NCBI GenBank assembly: GCA_963989245.1
Contig: OZ022347.1
Coordinates: forward strand, 39,769,886-39,833,885
DNA length: 64,000 bases
Source: Nansenia antarctica
Taxonomy: Eukaryota; Chordata; Actinopteri; Argentiniformes; Microstomatidae
Direction: 5' to 3'
Part shown: positions 35,525-46,236 of the stretch, in pieces
How the letters are laid out: every line of letters starts with the position of its first letter
How positions within the stretch are numbered: the first letter of the stretch is position 1
Notes under the pieces: generated by a model
What the model was told of the DNA's origin: nothing
Database searches by the model: none
Seen by the model: only the letters and a program-made list of their open reading frames with translations
Position numbers and translations under genes: made by a program

Positions 35525-35889
35525 CAGTATATCTCAAAAGTGAGTACACCCTTTCAATTTTTGCAAATATTTTGTTATATCCTTTCAGGGGATAACATTA
35601 TCCTTCTGAAACTTTGATATAACTTAAAGTAGTCAGTGTGCTGCTTGAATAACAGTATAGATTTATTGTCCTTTGAAAATTACTCAGTACACAGCTGTTA
35701 ATGTCTAAACAGCTGGCAACAAAAGTGAGTACACCCCATAGTGAACATGTCCTAATTGTGCCCAATGATGTTGTTTTCCCGCCCTGGTGTCATGTGATAC
35801 GTTAGTGTTACAAGGATTCAGGTGTAAGTGATAAGCAGGGCTGTTAAATGTGGTGTTTTGGGCACAATTCTCTCTGAATGCTGGACAAC

Positions 35890-36434
35890 ATGGCACCTCA
35901 TGGCAAGGAACTCTCTGAGCGGCTGAAAAAAATGATTATTGCCCTTCACAAAGATGGCCTTGGCTATAAGAAGATTGCCAACACCCTGAAAATGAGTTGC
36001 AGCACAGTGGCTAAGATCATACAGCGGTTTTCCAGGACAGGTTCCACTCGGAACAGGCCTCGCCAGGGTCGACCAAATAAGTTGAGTCCACGTGCTCAGC
36101 GTCATATCCAGAGGTTGGTTTCCAAAAATAGACGTGCGAGTACTTCCAGCATTGCTGCAGAGGTTGCAGAAGTGGGATGTCAGCCTGTCAGTGCCCAGAC
36201 CATACGCCACACACTGCATCAAATCGGTTTGTATGGCCGTCGCCCCAGACAGAAGCCTCTTCTGAAACCGATGCATAAGAAAGCCCGCAAACAGTTTGCT
36301 GAAGACAATGAATCCAAGAACATGAGTTACTGGAACCATGTCCTGTGGTCTGATGAGACCAAAATAAACCTGTTTGGGTCAGATGGTGTCCGGCGTGTGT
36401 GGCGGCACCCTGGTGAGGAGTACCAAGACAAATG
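35890..36434 (+). pseudogene. Tc1 transposase, N-terminal half
   Basis: Starts MAPHGKELSERLKK and has two helix-turn-helix regions (DGLGYKKIANTLKMS and the RPRQGRPNKLSPR linker). The first catalytic Asp is in VLWSDETKINLFG. The frame is intact up to the insertion at EEYQDKC. Start chosen at 35890, the family's usual MAPHGK start, not the in-frame Met at 35878. Confidence 0.9.
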
Positions 36435-36740
36435 CAGGGCTTAAAGTTCTCCGGCACGGTGCCGGATTTCCAGTGCGGGGGAATTTTGAGCACAACAAAA
36501 ATAATAATCAATCATTTCTAACTGCAATTGCGGCATTGCGCCGACGTGGTGGCGGGGGCGCTGTTTCGCAAATAAGTTAGCTTTCGTGTTTGCTAGCGAA
36601 ACAGCTGATAGTTGATGTTGACTGCTCAAGGAGAATACATATTTGAAAGTACAGAATGCCTGAGAGCCTTATATTGCATTATATTACATTATATTTTGAA
36701 TGGTCATCTGGTGCCTGAATATTGTTTTTTCCTTTACATA

Positions 36741-36950
36741 TACGGTGCTGGTCATATAATTAGAATATCATCAAAAAGTTGATTTATTTCAGTAATTCCA
36801 TTCAAAAAGTGAAACTTGTATAATGTATACATTCATTCCACATAGACTGATATATTTCAAGTGTTTATTGCTTTTAATTTTGATGATTATTACTGACAAC
36901 TAATGAAAACCCCAAATGTAGTATCTCAGAAAATGAATTAATAAGTAATC
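36741..36950. mobile_element. Tc1-type MITE end fragment
   Basis: TATACGGTGCTGGTCATATA followed by TCATCAAAAAGTTGATTTAT is a recurring fish Tc1-type terminus. Only one end is present. Confidence 0.6.
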
Positions 36951-37097
36951 AGTTTGTTCTTTTAAAGACATGTACAGTATATCTTTTATTCTGTATTGTT
37001 ATAGTGATAGTGGCTTAATAAGTGATGCAATCAGTTTGGCCTTTTAAAGACATCTAAATATATTATTTTATTTTGTATTGAGTATAAAACAGTATTA

Positions 37098-37530
37098 TGA
37101 ATGAATGAATGAATTAATGGTCTTTATTGTCATTAATACAGTACAGGTACCATACAACGAAATTTAGGAGGGGGGTCTCCCCTGGTGCTTGGAAAAAGAC
37201 TAAAAACACGAGGGCCAAGGGTAAAATAAAAAAGGGAAAAGAGCTGGTTTACAGAAATAAAGGCTATGTACACTATCTACTATACTATGCAATAAAACAC
37301 TGTGCTGTACTCTATGCTATAAATATCCTAACTTTTCCTATATCTGAACCTTATGTACACAAGGGTTGTCATATTGCACATAGTATTGTTGCACATTCAT
37401 TTAAAGTATTAATGCATTTTAACATTGAGACATATATTTTGTATTGACTATAAAATAGTATTAATGCATTTAAACATTGAGACAAGAAGCTGTCTTCTGT
37501 ACCCGCTCTCCCAATATCTCAAACTGTGAC
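37098..37530 (-). mobile_element. LINE 3' tail
   Basis: (GAAT)n, TGGTCTTTATTGTCATT and AACGAAATTTAGG match the insertion at 2551-2755. Coding sequence is absent. Confidence 0.55.
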
Positions 37531-37584
37531 CCCCTCCCCAAGAAAAAGTTTCAGGCACAGGATTTTTTCCCACTTTAAGCCCTG

Positions 37585-38068
37585 CAAATGTGTTTTGCCT
37601 ACAGTAAAGCATGGTGGTGGCAGCATCATGGTCTGGGGCTGCATGAGTGCTGCCGGCACTGGGGAGCTGCATTTCATTGAGGGACACATGAATTCCAATA
37701 TATACTGTGACATCCTGCAGCAGAGCATGATCCCCTCTCTTCGGAAACTGGGCCGTAGGGCAGTTTTCCAACATGATAATGACCCTAAACACACCTCCAA
37801 GATGACAACGGCCTTGCTGAAGAAGCTGAAGGTTAAGGTGATGGACTGGCCAAGTATGTCTCCAGACCTAAACCCAATTGAGCACATGTGGGGCATCCTC
37901 AAGAGGCAGGTGGAGGAGTGCAAGGTGTCCAACATCCGTGCGCTCCGTGATGTCGTCATGGAGGAGTGGAAGAAGATTCCAGAAGCAACCTGTGCAGCTC
38001 TGGTGAATTCCATGCCCAGGAGGGTTAAAGCAGTGCTAGATAACAATGGTGGTCACACAAACTATTGA
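37585..38068 (+). pseudogene. Tc1 transposase, C-terminal half
   Basis: Resumes in the same protein with LPTVKHGGGSIMVWGC. It has the second catalytic Asp (QHDNDPKHTS) and the Glu (SPDLNPIEHMWG) of the DDE triad, then ends VLDNNGGHTNY. No stop or frameshift is seen, so the nested element is the only visible lesion in this transposase. Confidence 0.9.
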
Positions 38069-38315
38069 CACTTTGGGCACAATTTAGACATGTTCACTAT
38101 GGGGTGTACTCACTTTTATTGCCAGCTGTTTAGACAGTAACAGCTGTGTACTGAGTAATTTTCAATGGACAATAAATCTATACTGTTATTCAAGCAGCAC
38201 ACTGACTACTTTAAGTTATATCAAAGTTTCATTAAGATAGTGTTATCCCCTGAAAGGATATGACAGAATATTTGCAAAAATCTAAAGGGTGTACTCACTT
38301 TTGAGATATACTGTA

Positions 38316-38512
38316 TATATGTTACGGTACATGTGGGAATACGGTACATGTGGGAAAACTAGGGTTAGGGTTAGGTGCTACGTCGACTTGGTACATGCTG
38401 GCATGTCTAACCCTACCCCTTATCCTAACCCTAATCCTAACCGTAGCACCCTAGCACCTAACCCTAGTTTTCCCACATGTACCGTATTCCCACATGTACC
38501 GTAACATATATA
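38316..38512. repeat. Foldback repeat with TTAGGG-like arms
   Basis: ATATGTTACGGTACATGTGG at the left is inverted at the right. The arms include two GGTACATGTGGGAA units and run into GGGTTAGGGTTAGG / CCTAACCCTA. It starts directly at the Tc1 element's right TA. Confidence 0.8.
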
Positions 38513-38878
38513 AACCCCTCAAAAAAAGTTCGGAAATGTTATTTTGGTTGATTAATCCTCCCCTTTAATAATACCAATTGGTATTGTATTTTATATCGTT
38601 GGAAAGCCTGATTAGTCACCTGTACAACGAGGTACACCTTTTAGGGATCATGCATTCAATGGAATGAACAACACAGCTAAACACACACCTGTGACTGACA
38701 TACACCTGCCAGCACTTGAAGCTCAAAACGAGTGAATACCAACAGAAGAATATTGCAGGGGATTTTGCCACACGTTTAGCTGTGTTACTCATTCCACGAA
38801 CGCATGATCCTTACAAGTTGTACCTCATTGTAAAGGTGACTAATAAGGCTTTCCAACGATATAAAATACAATACCCAT

Positions 38879-40373
38879 TAGGGGTGCAACGGTTCAGTTG
38901 GCCCACGGTTCGGTACGGTTCGGTATTTTGGGTCACGGTTTTCGGTACGGTTCGGTTCAGAAACAAATGCTACTATTTATTTACAAACTGTTACTTTACT
39001 TTATTTTGCTTATACATAATATAGAACTTTAACATACACATGTATATGTTATGTATATAATGTATATATAATTGTATATAAACAAAAAACACTTTCAAAT
39101 GTCCAAAAATAAATAAACACTTTCGAAAGTAAAAGTGCACTTTAGCCTTGACAGCTGGTAGCCCGTATACAAACAGGAGGAAAACAAATTCACACTACAA
39201 AAGTAACACTTTCCACATAGCGTTCCAACATGTCGTGTTGTATTCCAACGAGTTGCGACATAGTGGATTAATTTGTGTTTTGGTAAGTCTAACATATCTT
39301 GTTTAATTGTCAGAATATGGTGGGCTGTGGTGCTTTTGTGGAAGAAAGTGACTGCATGTCTGATCTTACCCAGGAGGCGGGACACCGGGGTTATTGCCAC
39401 TGCCTTCTTGGCGGCGAGATTTACGACGTGCGCAAAGCAGCTGATCTGTGGCCCCAGTCCACCAGCTTCATGGATCGCATTTACGATATTTGCTGCGTTG
39501 TCTGTTGTTACGGGAATTGTTATGTTTGGCCTCTCCAACTTCCACTCAGTCACTGCATTTGTTAGTTCCTCTGCCAGGTGCGCGCTGGTATGGCTTTCGT
39601 ATAGTGGACGAGTTTGCAGTACTGCGCTCTTCATTTACCAATCCGGTGACATGTAGTGGACCGTGACAGTGAGGTAACTCTCCGTTGCCCGGGAGGTCCA
39701 ACCCTCCGTAGTCAGTGCAAAGCTCTGTGTTTTTGCCAAATCGTCTTCAATGCCTCTGCGCGTTGTTTGGTAAATACCGGGGATTATTTTGGTGCTGAAT
39801 GATGTACGGGAGGGGACACTGTAACGGGGCTCGAGAGTTTTTATCAGATTTCGAAAACCCAAATCTCCAACCACCGAAAAGGGCTGCAAATCCTTTGCAA
39901 TGAACATCCCCACTGCATTGGTTATTTTTTTGTGTTTCTCTGAAGTGGTAGTGTACGTCTGTCCGAACGCATCAGAGAGAGACTGCTGTCTGCTCACTGA
40001 CGCTACCTGACTGGCTTTCCTGCTCCCAGTCAGTGTTATCGTTGAGTGGTAGCGGCGAATATGCTGGTTCATGTTAGAGGTGCAACCATTTGCATATGGC
40101 ACACGCTTTAAGCAGAGCTTGCAGACAGTAATATTTCTGTCCACTGTTTTCCCCCCCTTATTGTCGTATTCAACGGGAAAAGCGAAATGACCCCACACCG
40201 CAGACTTGTAGGAATCCGGGGCTTCCTCAAACTGTTGCGGCGCTCTCAGAGCTAATTTACGAACGCAGCCAAATCGCAGCATAAACCGAAAACCGTCACG
40301 GTTCACTAGTGAATTGAGCCGTGGAACGCAAACCGTACCGTCCGTAAAAAAACCGAGAACCGTTGCACCCCTA
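38879..40373 (-). mobile_element. hAT element (TAGGGGTGCAAC ends) with ZBED-like transposase
   Basis: Ends TAGGGGTGCAACGG...CCGTTGCACCCCTA; exact 8-bp TSD ATACCCAT at 38871-38878 and 40374-40381. Coding is on the minus strand. At 1.5 kb it is an internal-deletion derivative. Confidence 0.93.
39150..40285 (-). pseudogene. ZBED1-like hAT transposase with premature stop and C-terminal loss
   Basis: The frame includes a BED finger (SAVWGHFAFPVE, VCKLCLKRVPY, NMNQHIRRYH). It continues to LTTEGWTSRATESYLTVTVH and HYMSPDW, where a TAA (39635-39637) interrupts. The same frame goes on directly with MKSAVLQTRPLYESHTSAHL and TTDNAANIVNAI, which carries a catalytic Asp region. After HYVATRWNTT the similarity ends, so the C-terminal hATC dimerisation domain is deleted. 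Met at about 40285 (MLRFGCVRK) is a plausible start; the longer frame reads into the terminal repeat. Confidence 0.85.
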
Positions 40374-40559
40374 ATACCCATTGGTATTATTAAAGGGGAG
40401 GAAGAATCGACTGAAATAACGTTTCCAAACTTTTATTGAGGAGTTAATATATATGGCACTGAATCATAACGCAATCTAGACATTATAATGTTCCAGACCT
40501 TTGCTTGAGGACATTTTCTCTAACTGGACCTTGTTTAATTTTTGCTGAATACCCCTGCT

Positions 40560-40830
40560 ATAGTCGTTCGGTGAGAGGGCTATGTATGTCATCTGCATAT
40601 TTGTGGTTGGCAATTTTGTTCTTTTTTATGATGTGTCCCAATGGAAGCATATAGAGATTGAATAGGAGGGGGGATTGACCCTTGGGGAACCCCATTTGTC
40701 ATTTTAATGTGGTCGCACACAAAGTTGCCAATGGAGACATAATAGCTTCTGTCCTGTAAGTAGGATCTAAACCAGTCTAGTAGTACTAAAACTGAGATTT
40801 TTCTGGAGTCAGTGTTCACACGAATGTCAT
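40560..40830 (-). pseudogene. LINE RT core fragment
   Basis: Minus-strand frame LDWFRSYLQDRSYYVSIGNF followed by CGVPQGS-like TNGVPQGSI matches RT motif B regions of CR1/L2-type LINEs. The reading then shifts and ends in stops. It may be part of the LINE at 33576-34465, separated by later insertions, since the order on the minus strand is right. Confidence 0.65.
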
Positions 40831-40849
40831 TAAGGACCTTCATTTGGGG

Positions 40850-41431
40850 TTGAGTGGTTTGGGGAGTTGGGGGCAGGGAGTGAGGGTGGGGGGAGAGAAC
40901 AGGGGGCTGCACCATCGCTTTAGTGGCTCAACAAGTTGGCTAACGATCTGTCTTGCCCTGGCAACTAAAGGACGCAGTTCAGCCAGCTGTGATGAGTTTG
41001 GAGGGCCCTTTACTGTAGGCTGTCGAGGCTGACGAGACGCGGTTGAAACGCCTCCTAAGATTACGGTGCTAGTTGTCCGTCTTCCATTCCATTTCAAAGC
41101 CTTCTAAATCATCTGAATCAGTTATAACATTGTCATAATAATAATAGTAATAACTTTTATTTGTATAGCGCTTTTCCTGCAAACGTTGCAGCTCATCATC
41201 AATATCACTCCCTTCAGAACTAACTTCAGAAACTTCTCCGCTGTTGCCAAGATATCGTGAAACAAAAAAAAATCTGCACGTTTGTAGATACTCCCACGTG
41301 TATATGTTGATGCATTCCATTGGCCAAGAGACCAGAAGAATGTGGAAAAAATACACATACTACAAAATGACGTATCCGCTTTCCCGGCTTGAAAGGTAGA
41401 ACAACGCAACAGCGCCCCCGGTTTAAATGGG
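40850..41431 (-). pseudogene. piggyBac-like element, terminal fragment with N-terminal coding
   Basis: On the minus strand the sequence begins TTAA-CCCATTTAAACCGGGGG; TTAA is the piggyBac target and CCC its usual terminal start. The frame from 41356 contains GEVSEVSSEGSDIDDELQRL and ITDSDDLEGFEM, the acidic N-terminus typical of PGBD transposases. It is interrupted by a short TTTATTTGTATAGCGCTTTT tail insertion, shifts frame, and ends before the DDD core. Confidence 0.6.
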
Positions 41432-41500
41432 TTAACCATTGTGTTACTCCCCCAATCCACTTGGTCATACAATTTGACCTTTTGACCCTTGTATTATGTT

Positions 41501-42440
41501 TAGGGTTGGGTACCGAAAATCGGTACCGGTAGGTACCGGTTACTTTACATTCGGTATGTACCCGTACCGAATCGCAAAGGAGATTTCGGTACCTCATTTC
41601 GGTACTTTTCTATCTCGCCCCCTGGTGTCCGGTGTCAACTGGTGACTCGTGACGTCACATCGCCTGTTAAATTTCCACTCAGTGAAAGCAGCGAGTACGG
41701 AAGGATAACGAGAAGGTTGCTAATAGCAACTTCCGCTAGCGGGTTGGCATAACGCGACGCTCGACTTATGGGTGCGTTCCGTAAACTCGTTCTGGAATTC
41801 TGATCACCACTCGTGGAATGCCTTCTGTCCAATCAAATGACTTGCTCCCCTTATGACGTCAGGCCCAGTGTGCGCTGCGACGCTCTCAGAGCGAGTTTAC
41901 GAATGCAAGCCTTTGATTGGACAGTGCACTCCAGGATTTGACGCGTCTGTTGATGACGTAGTGCGGATGTGTGGCTGCGTCTCTGCGAGGTGGACAACAT
42001 GATCGGGGATCTCCTGATATTCGGGTACTGTGTCAGATCATGTATATATCATGTAGATATATCCTTATCCTACTACTGTGTCTGAAAAATAGTAGTAGTA
42101 GCTGAGCGGCAACAGAGTTTGGATTTTGACGAGGTGGAGGGCTCCAGTTCATCAGAGTTATATTTCCTCTTGGTCTTCTTGGTTCTGGGGGCTATGCAGG
42201 CCTCTTCACTAGATCCCTTTTCTAAGAATATTGTGATGTCCTTGAGGGGCTGCCGAACAAGTGTGTACTCGTATTCGACATCAGTACCAACGATAGGCAC
42301 CCCCAGCTTAATGGAGTCCCCAAGGCTCAGGAGTTTTATTTTCATTTATTTTAATTTGAGTGTAGGCCTATATTTAACTAATATATATTGTGCCTCAGCA
42401 ATAAAAAAGTGAAAAGCTGTTTAATGTTGTCGACCGTGTT

Positions 42441-42479
<39 letters not shown>

Positions 42480-42590
42480 ATTTTAAAAAATCAAAAGTAC
42501 CGAATTAAGTACCGTTTTGGTACCGGTACCGTTTTTAAAGTATCGGTTAGGTACCGGTACCGGATAAAACCCAAACGGTACGCAACCCTA
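41501..42590. mobile_element. TAGGGTTGGGTA element, copy 2 (inverted, 1.1 kb)
   Basis: Begins TAGGGTTGGGTACCG and ends CGTACGCAACCCTA in its context, with GGTACCGGTACC blocks as in 17891-23159 but reversed. The flanks ATTATGTT and ATTATGAT match at 7 of 8 bases. It holds the small MITE at 41770-41908 and a minus-strand frame (42073-42345; DVEYEYTLVRQPLKDI) of unknown origin. Confidence 0.85.
41770..41908. mobile_element. Small MITE, second copy
   Basis: GGTGCGTTCCGTAAACTCG at the left and CGAGTTTACGAATGCA at the right are inverted. Same family as 21934-22069; a half-copy (CTAATTTACGAACGCA) lies at about 40255 in the ZBED hAT. Confidence 0.65.
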
Positions 42591-42824
42591 ATTATGATGG
42601 GACAAACTCACACGTATATGACGTACAGGCATGTTTATATGATTTTATTTTATTACACCTTTTCTTTAACAATATATTTGAGAAACCAGAGAGACACCAT
42701 CATGTTTTGCAGTATAAACTATAGTTATATATCTATTTAAAATAATATTCTTCTTTTTGACAACTTTGCTCAATGTTTTGCACAAAATGTGTTTGTAACC
42801 CTGTATATGTTCATATTCTTACAG

Positions 42825-43927
42825 ATGAGCAGAGCTCCAACCCAGGTTCAGACAGCGAGCCCAGCTCCACCACATCAGGAAACCATAAACAACACAGACA
42901 CTCAGGAGAGAAAACACACCACTGCTCCCAGTGTGGCAAGAGTTTCAAGCATGCACCAAACCTGAAGCGGCATCAGAGAATACACACTGGAGAGAAACCT
43001 TACCAGTGCTCCCAGTGTGAGAAATGTTTTACTCAAGCAGGACACCTGACTATACACCAGAGAATACACACAGGAGAGAAACCATACCAGTGCTCCCAGT
43101 GTGGGAAGAGTTTAAATCAAGCAGGAGACCTAAAGACACACCAGAGAATACACACAGGAGAGAAACCATACCAGTGCCCCCAGTGTGGCAAGAGTTTCAA
43201 TCGTGCAGGACAACTAAAGACACACCAGAGAATACACACAGGAGAGAAACCATACGAGTGCACACAGTGTGGCAAGAGTTTCAGTCATGCAGAAAGCCTA
43301 AAAGCACACCAGAGAATACACACAGGAGAGAAACCATACCAGTGCACACAGTGTGGCAAGAGTTTCAATCGGGAACAAAACCTAAAGAGCCACCTGAGAA
43401 TTCACACAGGAGAGAAACCTTACCAGTGCTCCCAGTGTGAGGAATGTTTTACTCAAGCAGGACACCTAACTATACACCAGAGAATACACACAGGAGAGAA
43501 ACCATACCAGTGCTCCCAGTGTGGCAAGAGTTTCAATCGTGCAGGACAACTAAAGACACACCAGAGAATACACACAGGAGAGAAACCATACCAGTGCACA
43601 CAGTGTGGCAAGAGTTTCAGTCATGCAGAAAGCCTAAAAGCACACCAGAGAATACACACAGGAGAGAAACCATACCAGTGCACACAGTGTGGCAAGAGTT
43701 TCAATCGGGAACAAAACCTAAAGAGCCACCTGAGAATTCACACAGGAGAGAAACCTTACCAGTGCTCCCAGTGTGAGAAAAGTTTTACTCAAGCAGGACA
43801 CCTAACTATACACCAGAGAATACACACAGGAGAGAAACCATATCAGTGCTCCGAGTGTGGGATGAGTTTCAGTCGGGCAGATACCCTAAGGACGCATCGG
43901 AGAGGAAGAATCTGCAGGAGTGTGTGA
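42825..43927 (+). CDS. C2H2 zinc-finger protein, finger-array exon
   Basis: The last exon follows TTCTTACAG and joins the previous exon in phase 1 (G + AT = Asp). It encodes a short Ser-rich linker (SSNPGSDSEPSSTTSG) and 12 tandem C2H2 fingers joined by TGEKP linkers. The last finger is irregular (THRRGRIC). Fingers 4-7 (helices NRAGQLKTH, SHAESLKAH, NREQNLKSH, TQAGHLTIH) recur as fingers 8-11, a 336-bp tandem duplication. Such proteins bind DNA in the nucleus, usually as repressors or activators. No KRAB or SCAN domain is visible; fish members commonly lack them. The stop is TGA at 43925. Frames in the other phases are shadows of the finger repeat. Confidence 0.93.
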
Positions 43928-44773
43928 TGTTCACCACACCGGACAAGTGGTTGTTGAAGATCACTCCACGGTTCTTGCCACCAGAGGGAGGCATCGAGCA
44001 GTCCACCCTGCCACAGGTCATTTAAACACCACCAGAGGGCAACGATGAGCAGACCCCACCTCCGTCCGAGGAGGATCCAATGCCAGCATTGGGTCTGGAC
44101 TTGAACTATGACATCGAGCTGTTCCACATGATTAACCCGGGTTTACCACCAATGACTCTGCAATGATGAATGTTTCTGCCATGATCTGCCAGACTGATTT
44201 GCTATGAAATGTAGACCTGCTTGCATAGGAATAGAATCAGGAAGTGAAACGTTGAACACATATACTCTGAGAGAAATCAACATATCCAAGATACCCACTA
44301 GAATGGGGTTGATTGTGTTGCAAGATGTATAAGAAATGTGAGATAGGACCAATGTGATGTAGCTGAGACCTGAGATAGGATGTGTGCGCTATCTTGTTGT
44401 TGATTAAAACAATGTCTTATGTTGAACTAGGGACAGAGCTTGAATACAAAGGAGTTCCCCTTTTACTAAAATAAGCACACTAGGCGTAAGAGCAAGTAAC
44501 TTTCCCCTTCTTGACCAGAAGGTCTCCGGGAGAGAGAAAAAAAAATTGATTTAGAAGGGTGAATTCAATCCTATATCAGGGTGGATTGAAGAATCACCAG
44601 AGAGGGTTTAAGGGTTAGGGTTAGGGGGTTTAAGGTAGCCATGACTCTGAGAGGGTTTAAAGTAGCCGTGACCCTCTGAGAGGGTTTAAGGTAGCCATGG
44701 TAACCCTCTGAGAGGGTTTAAGGTAGCCATGACCCTCTGAGAGGGTTGGTCAAGGCCGGGTTATGGTTTAGAG
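43928..44773 (+). other. 3' flank of the zinc-finger gene with a minisatellite
   Basis: The first 500 bp probably include the 3' UTR; ATTAAA near 44405 is a candidate signal. At 44596-44756 about four copies of a unit near 40 bp (AGAGGGTTTAAGGTAGCCAT...CCCTCTG) occur, preceded by GGGTTAGGGTTAGGG. Confidence 0.5.
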
Positions 44774-44894
44774 CAGTGGTTTTCAACCTTCTTATGATTT
44801 GTACTTGATTAGTTGAATCAGGTGTGCTGGTGGTGGAACAGATCAAATATGTGGAACGGCTGGTGGTCCCCGAGGAGAGGGTTGAAAACCACTG
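44774..44894. mobile_element. 121-bp hAT MITE
   Basis: CAGTGGTTTTCAACC...GGTTGAAAACCACTG with exact 8-bp TSD GTTTAGAG at 44766-44773 and 44895-44902. Confidence 0.95.
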
Positions 44895-44902
44895 GTTTAG
44901 AG

Positions 44903-45557
44903 GCCTCTGATCCTATGAAAGGGTGGGTCAAAGCCTGTAAGGTATCCAGTTCTATAATGGGTAGATCAATAGTATGATCGGTTGGATTGACTTTATAATA
45001 GGTGAACTGGATATCAGGGATTAACAGGTTACTAGATTATGGTATTACAAGGACTCAATAATCTTGCATGAACTCTCTCTAGCAGCGGGAAGACTCTGCA
45101 ACCATTGATGTCATGCGGCATGACTGTAGGCAATCGATTGGAAGCTGAGTTAGAGAGGTTGTCTTGAGTCTTGACCTTTCGCTGCTCCACTACCTGGCCT
45201 TGCCCCTAGGTGGCGCTAGTGAGGGTCTTGATGACAGGCATGCTTAAGGCGAGGGTAAAATTATTACTAGGTTCAAAGGTTAATAAGCTATAGTAAGCAA
45301 TAGGTTCGTTCAGTCAGAAGGTTCTTGGTAGAAGGTTATGTGGCAAGATTTAGAGACAGGCACAGCATTTATTAGGAATTCCCTATGTAACAAAGGTCCC
45401 TTGTACCCTTCTTGTCAACTGTAAAACATTAGATTCAATGCACGTTATAGTTACTACTAAATGGTTAGCCTAGCCTAACAAAATATCAGAGCTGTCATTA
45501 ACTACAGGGACCTAAGTGCCTATGATTTCTAAGTGCTATTATTGAGGCTAGTGGGAG
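44903..45557. other. Unassigned stretch
   Basis: No frame, terminal repeat or named element recognised. Sequence is unique-looking and moderately AT-rich. Confidence 0.3.
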
Positions 45558-45645
45558 GTAGTGGTGGTCTAGTGGATAGTGAGTTGGACTTGTGATCGGA
45601 AGGTTGTGAGTTCAAATCCTGCCTGAAACCACACCACTACTAGTG
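45558..45645 (+). mobile_element. tRNA-derived SINE head
   Basis: GGTCTAGTGGATAGTGAG (box A-like) and GGTTGTGAGTTCAAATCC (box B-like) are spaced as in a tRNA, ending in a CCACACCACTA stem. Continues into a LINE-like 3' region. Confidence 0.7.
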
Positions 45646-45860
45646 TGCCCTTGAGTAATGCAGGTGTAAGTAACAGGTGTACAACAACATCAACAGGACA
45701 CAGAAAGACAGGCCCTTGGGGCTATCCAGAAGCCTGTCTATACAAGACAGTCTTTAGCGTTTTTTTAAAAACCTCGACCGAGCCAGCTGATCTAAGATCC
45801 AAGGGCAGAGCATTCCAATTCTGTAAATCTGAATAAACAATAAAACATTTAAATAATTAA
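45646..45860 (-). pseudogene. LINE C-terminal fragment
   Basis: Minus strand reads FQNWNALPLDLRSAG, SVEVFKKTLKTVLYRQ, a LINE C-terminal signature. Together with the SINE head it may be a composite SINE whose 3' half came from a LINE. Confidence 0.55.
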
Positions 45861-46236
45861 GTTTCCATATACACTATATGGACAAAAGTATTGGGACACC
45901 CGAACATCACACCCATATGTGCTTGTTGAACTTGTCATTCCAAAACCATGGGCATTAATATGGAGTTGGTCCCACCTTTGCTGCTGTAACAGCTTCCACT
46001 CTTCTGGGAAGACTTTCTACTAGATTTTAGAATATGTGACAGGGCATGGTTAAAAAGTCCTCAACTAGGGCAAAATCTTTTTTCTGTTTTTTCCAGATTA
46101 TGAAAGGGTAGATTGTAAGCTTTAAAATGATGTGTCATACATTGAAATCTGAAACAAGTTGAAGAAGTCATGGATAGTTTAATGGTGATACCCCCTGAAC
46201 CACCGTACTGAGATATCTAGCCTCAAACTTCTTCAG

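Larger units (their letters stand above)
36435..37584. mobile_element. DNA element with CAGGGCTTAAAGT ends and 6-bp TSD
   Basis: CAGGGCTTAAAGT at the left matches ACTTTAAGCCCTG at the right. The exact direct repeat CAAATG flanks it (36429-36434, 37585-37590), interrupting the Tc1 transposase. Inside, 36515-36720 is homologous to 5467-5680 of the 4425-6548 element. A Tc1-type terminus fragment (about 36741-36950) and a LINE tail (about 37098-37530) are nested in it. Confidence 0.8.
35525..38313 (+). mobile_element. Tc1-family transposon, split by a nested element
   Basis: Ends CAGTATATCTCAAAAGTGAG are inverted and flanked by TA (35523-35524, 38314-38315). The inner copy of AAAGTGAGTACACCCC (about 35722 and 38100) gives the IR/DR structure of long-IR Tc1 elements. 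Without the insertion at 36435-37584 the element would be about 1.63 kb, full length. Confidence 0.93.
38513..40447. mobile_element. Foldback MITE split by a ZBED-type hAT
   Basis: Left arm CCCCTCAAAAAAAGTT...CCTCCCCTTTAATAATACCA is inverted at 40375-40447. Inner repeats (ATCGTTGGAAAGCCTGATTA) also pair. A half copy of the family lies at 58262-58415. The hAT at 38879-40373 interrupts the right arm. Confidence 0.8.

Noticed and set aside
43024..43776. Glu/Thr/Arg-rich repeat frames in the finger exon
   Set aside because: Out-of-frame reading of the C2H2 repeat.
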